A stretch of DNA of 64,000 bases. Origin: Paralithodes platypus (lineage: Eukaryota; Arthropoda; Malacostraca; Decapoda; Lithodidae). The DNA is taken from the NCBI GenBank assembly GCA_032716605.1, contig CM064518.1, positions 41,969,944 to 42,033,943 of the forward strand, in the 5' to 3' direction. This document shows positions 62,211 through 64,000 of this stretch, one piece after another. The position numbers were made by a program, and so were the translations under genes. The notes beneath the pieces were generated by a model that was not told where the DNA came from, made no database searches, and saw nothing but the letters and a program-made list of their open reading frames with translations. The stretch's first letter is position 1, and every line of letters begins with the position of its first letter.

Positions 62211-62278
62211 TCACTCACTTTCATTCCATCATTTGTCTACGTCACACACACACACCCCCCCGGCCCCGTGCTGACACT

Positions 62279-62336
62279 ATATATACAGTATATATACAGT
62301 ATATATACAGTATATATACAGTATATATACAGTATA
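62279..62336. repeat. 11-bp minisatellite, about 5 units
   Basis: ACAGTATATAT repeats head to tail. It combines the local TA microsatellite motif with the frequent word ACAGTA. Confidence 0.9.
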
Positions 62337-62582
62337 TTATTCTTTTAACATGGTCTACAATATCACCAATCCCTCCTCCAACTTTTGTGATTTCCATTCT
62401 TCCTCTCTCTCTCCCACTTCTAATTATCGTAACATCATTCAAACTTTCCTCTTTGCCTGCGCTCGTTATCATCAGCAGTTTTAATTACTTTTATGCTTTT
62501 CAAGTTTCCAGCTAACTTTTTCTCCGGTAACTACTAATATGATCATAGACTCGACCTCTTTACACTTCCTCTCAGTGTCATA

Positions 62583-62911
62583 TTAAGGGGAGGCAGTTGG
62601 TTTTTAGAGTCCTCCTCCTCCCTCATGTTTAGCGCTATTAGTTATGAAATTAAAACAAATTTGCCCCGTTAGTTTGGCGATTTTCAGACCTTTTGCCCCA
62701 TTTCTTTGCCAATATTAAGACTTTTCGTGCTATTTAGGTGTCGATTTTTTTCCTGGCAAGCGATAGCGAGCCTGTATTTGAAGAGGAATCGGCCTTCGGC
62801 CGGGACATTTTTCTACCGAATTATTTTATAAATTCATATCGAAGGGGGGTCTTGTGGGTGTTTTTTTAAGCTTGATAGAGGTTTAGAGAGAAAACTAAAT
62901 CCCTTCCTTAA
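62583..62911 (-). mobile_element. Family A, copy 11
   Basis: TTAAGGGGAGGCAG ... CCCTTCCTTAA. The core GGCAAGCGATAGCGAGCC and the intact hairpin CGGCCTTCGGCCG are present. Confidence 0.82.
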
Positions 62912-63189
62912 ACCATTGAGCCGAACCAGTAAATTATGATGCACAATACCGTCTGGGCTCCCTTAATACAGGCATTTCGAATTGCAGGGTTTTTTCTTCT
63001 TCATGTATTTGTGTTTCTCATTTTCAGTCTATTACTAAATTAATTAATAATCCCCACTCTCTATTGCTTTTGAATTTATGTGTTATTTATCAATTTGGGT
63101 TTTCAGTGGTCTGGCTTTGCTTCCAAAACCCCTTTTACCCTTTCCGTCGTTTTCCCCCTTTTGCCAATCGGATTTAAATTGTGTACTAT

Positions 63190-63545
63190 TAATCTCTCTC
63201 TCTCTCTCTCTCTACCCCCCCCCCTCTCTCTCTCTCTTATCTACCCTTCTACCCCCATATTCGATCGCTCTCTCTCTCTCTCCTTCCCCTCGTTCTGCTT
63301 CCCTTTCCACACACTCCCCTTCTTTCCCTTTCAATGCACCCATCTTTCCCCTTGCCCTTTGTCTCCTCTCCACTTTATCCCCTTTTACCCCTTTTCCATC
63401 CTTTCATTTTCAACAAGCTTCCCATTCCAACTCACCTTTTATTCCTATCATCCCTCCACCTCAACTGCATATGTATACCCCCTTTTGCCTCTCCTAACGC
63501 TTTGCTATCACCCCCCCCCCCCCCTCTCTCTCTCTCTCTCTCTTG
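63190..63545 (+). repeat. Pyrimidine-rich tract with CT microsatellites
   Basis: CT runs at about 63191 and 63525, separated by C runs and CCTTT-rich sequence. Two overlapping frames (139 and 197 codons) stay open only because stop codons need purines. Confidence 0.88.
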
Positions 63546-63880
63546 CATATGCCCTTTCTAGACATATTCACTTTCTTCTTGTTCTTCATGCACTTCTATG
63601 TTCAGATTATGTGCTTGATATTTGTGCTTGGCTGTTCATTATATTGCGAGTTCCCACACCACTTGTTATGTAGTTACTACCACTTTCACATTCCCTTTGT
63701 ACTGTTATTCCTTCCAATTCTCCTAAATATATTATTTCATTAGTTCCTCAAATCAGAATTCCTAACCCAAATCAAAATTCCTCACCATACCACAAACTTA
63801 CATTTATCTATATGTGTCTTTGTGTACGATTTAAATAATATTTGTTATTTCAATTAAGATTACAATTATGGATGCAAACC

Positions 63881-63986
63881 ACCATCTAAGAGCATTTTAT
63901 TGACAATGTATCGCAGATAGCTTCATCAGGTCACTGATAAACCTATCTGCGAAACGTTGTCAATAAAGTGCTCTTCCTCAGATGGT
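63881..63986. mobile_element. Inverted repeat at right edge, Penelope-type with hammerhead-like core
   Basis: Two arms of about 40 bases (63881-63920 and 63942-63986) are inverted copies: ACCATCTAAGAGCATTTTAT against AAAGTGCTCTTCCTCAGATGG. The minus strand reads CCTGATGAAGCTATCTGCG then ATAC; the plus strand has the sister version CTGATAAACCTATCTGCGAAAC. CTGATGA followed by a short stem and GAAAC is the core of hammerhead ribozymes, which are known at the ends of Penelope-like elements. The element may continue past the window. Confidence 0.45.
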
Positions 63987-64000
63987 ATTTTTTTCCATTC

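Noticed and set aside
63078..63673. Overlapping 139- and 197-codon plus-strand frames
   Set aside because: CT/C-rich low-complexity DNA; two frames open in the same place.

Overview
This window looks like non-coding DNA from an arthropod nuclear genome, most likely a decapod crustacean. That is inferred from AT-rich sequence packed with very long dinucleotide tracts (TA, GA, CA), many short TTAA-flanked elements, and scattered degenerate TTAGG/CCTAA-type sequence. There are no bacterial-type genes, operons, rRNAs or CRISPR arrays. Nearly all long open frames run through microsatellites, minisatellites or one-sided purine/pyrimidine tracts and are not genes.

The only convincing host coding sequence is one 133-bp exon on the minus strand (57154-57286). 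It has a textbook acceptor and donor and encodes 44 residues of a cadherin repeat. From memory it most resembles the last cadherin repeat of Flamingo/Starry night (CELSR family), a planar cell polarity receptor. If so, most of the window is intron: at least 6.7 kb upstream of the exon and possibly 57 kb downstream (positions 57153 to 1).

The rest is repeats. 1-9 kb: TA tracts, unassigned AT-rich DNA, purine- and pyrimidine-rich tracts. 9-15 kb: family A elements and a nested array (11.3-13.5 kb) of a 29-bp minisatellite and a ~75-bp dispersed unit. 15-30 kb: GA/GT/CA tracts, a 211-bp almost pure G tract, family A, C and E elements. 30-34 kb: a fold-back element (family B), a 5'-truncated LINE on the minus strand, and a perfect 12 x 27-bp minisatellite. 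34-45 kb: more A and C elements, GA tracts, pyrimidine-rich DNA. 45-51 kb: a decayed second LINE, a tRNA-derived SINE, three family B elements, a 15-unit 36-bp minisatellite and a family E element inflated by a 27-bp minisatellite. 51-64 kb: GT-rich and CA repeats, a second 3' piece of the first LINE, the exon, further A and E copies, and at the right edge a Penelope-type inverted repeat.

The most interesting material is the set of short non-autonomous elements. Families A, B and C all begin and end at TTAA. A and B have different ends but share a core containing GGCGAGCGATAGCGAGCC and a six-base-pair hairpin with a GAA loop. Family E has palindromic ends, and in one copy part of its end has been amplified 11 times. 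Family assignments come from comparing copies within this window; whether any family is already catalogued cannot be judged here.
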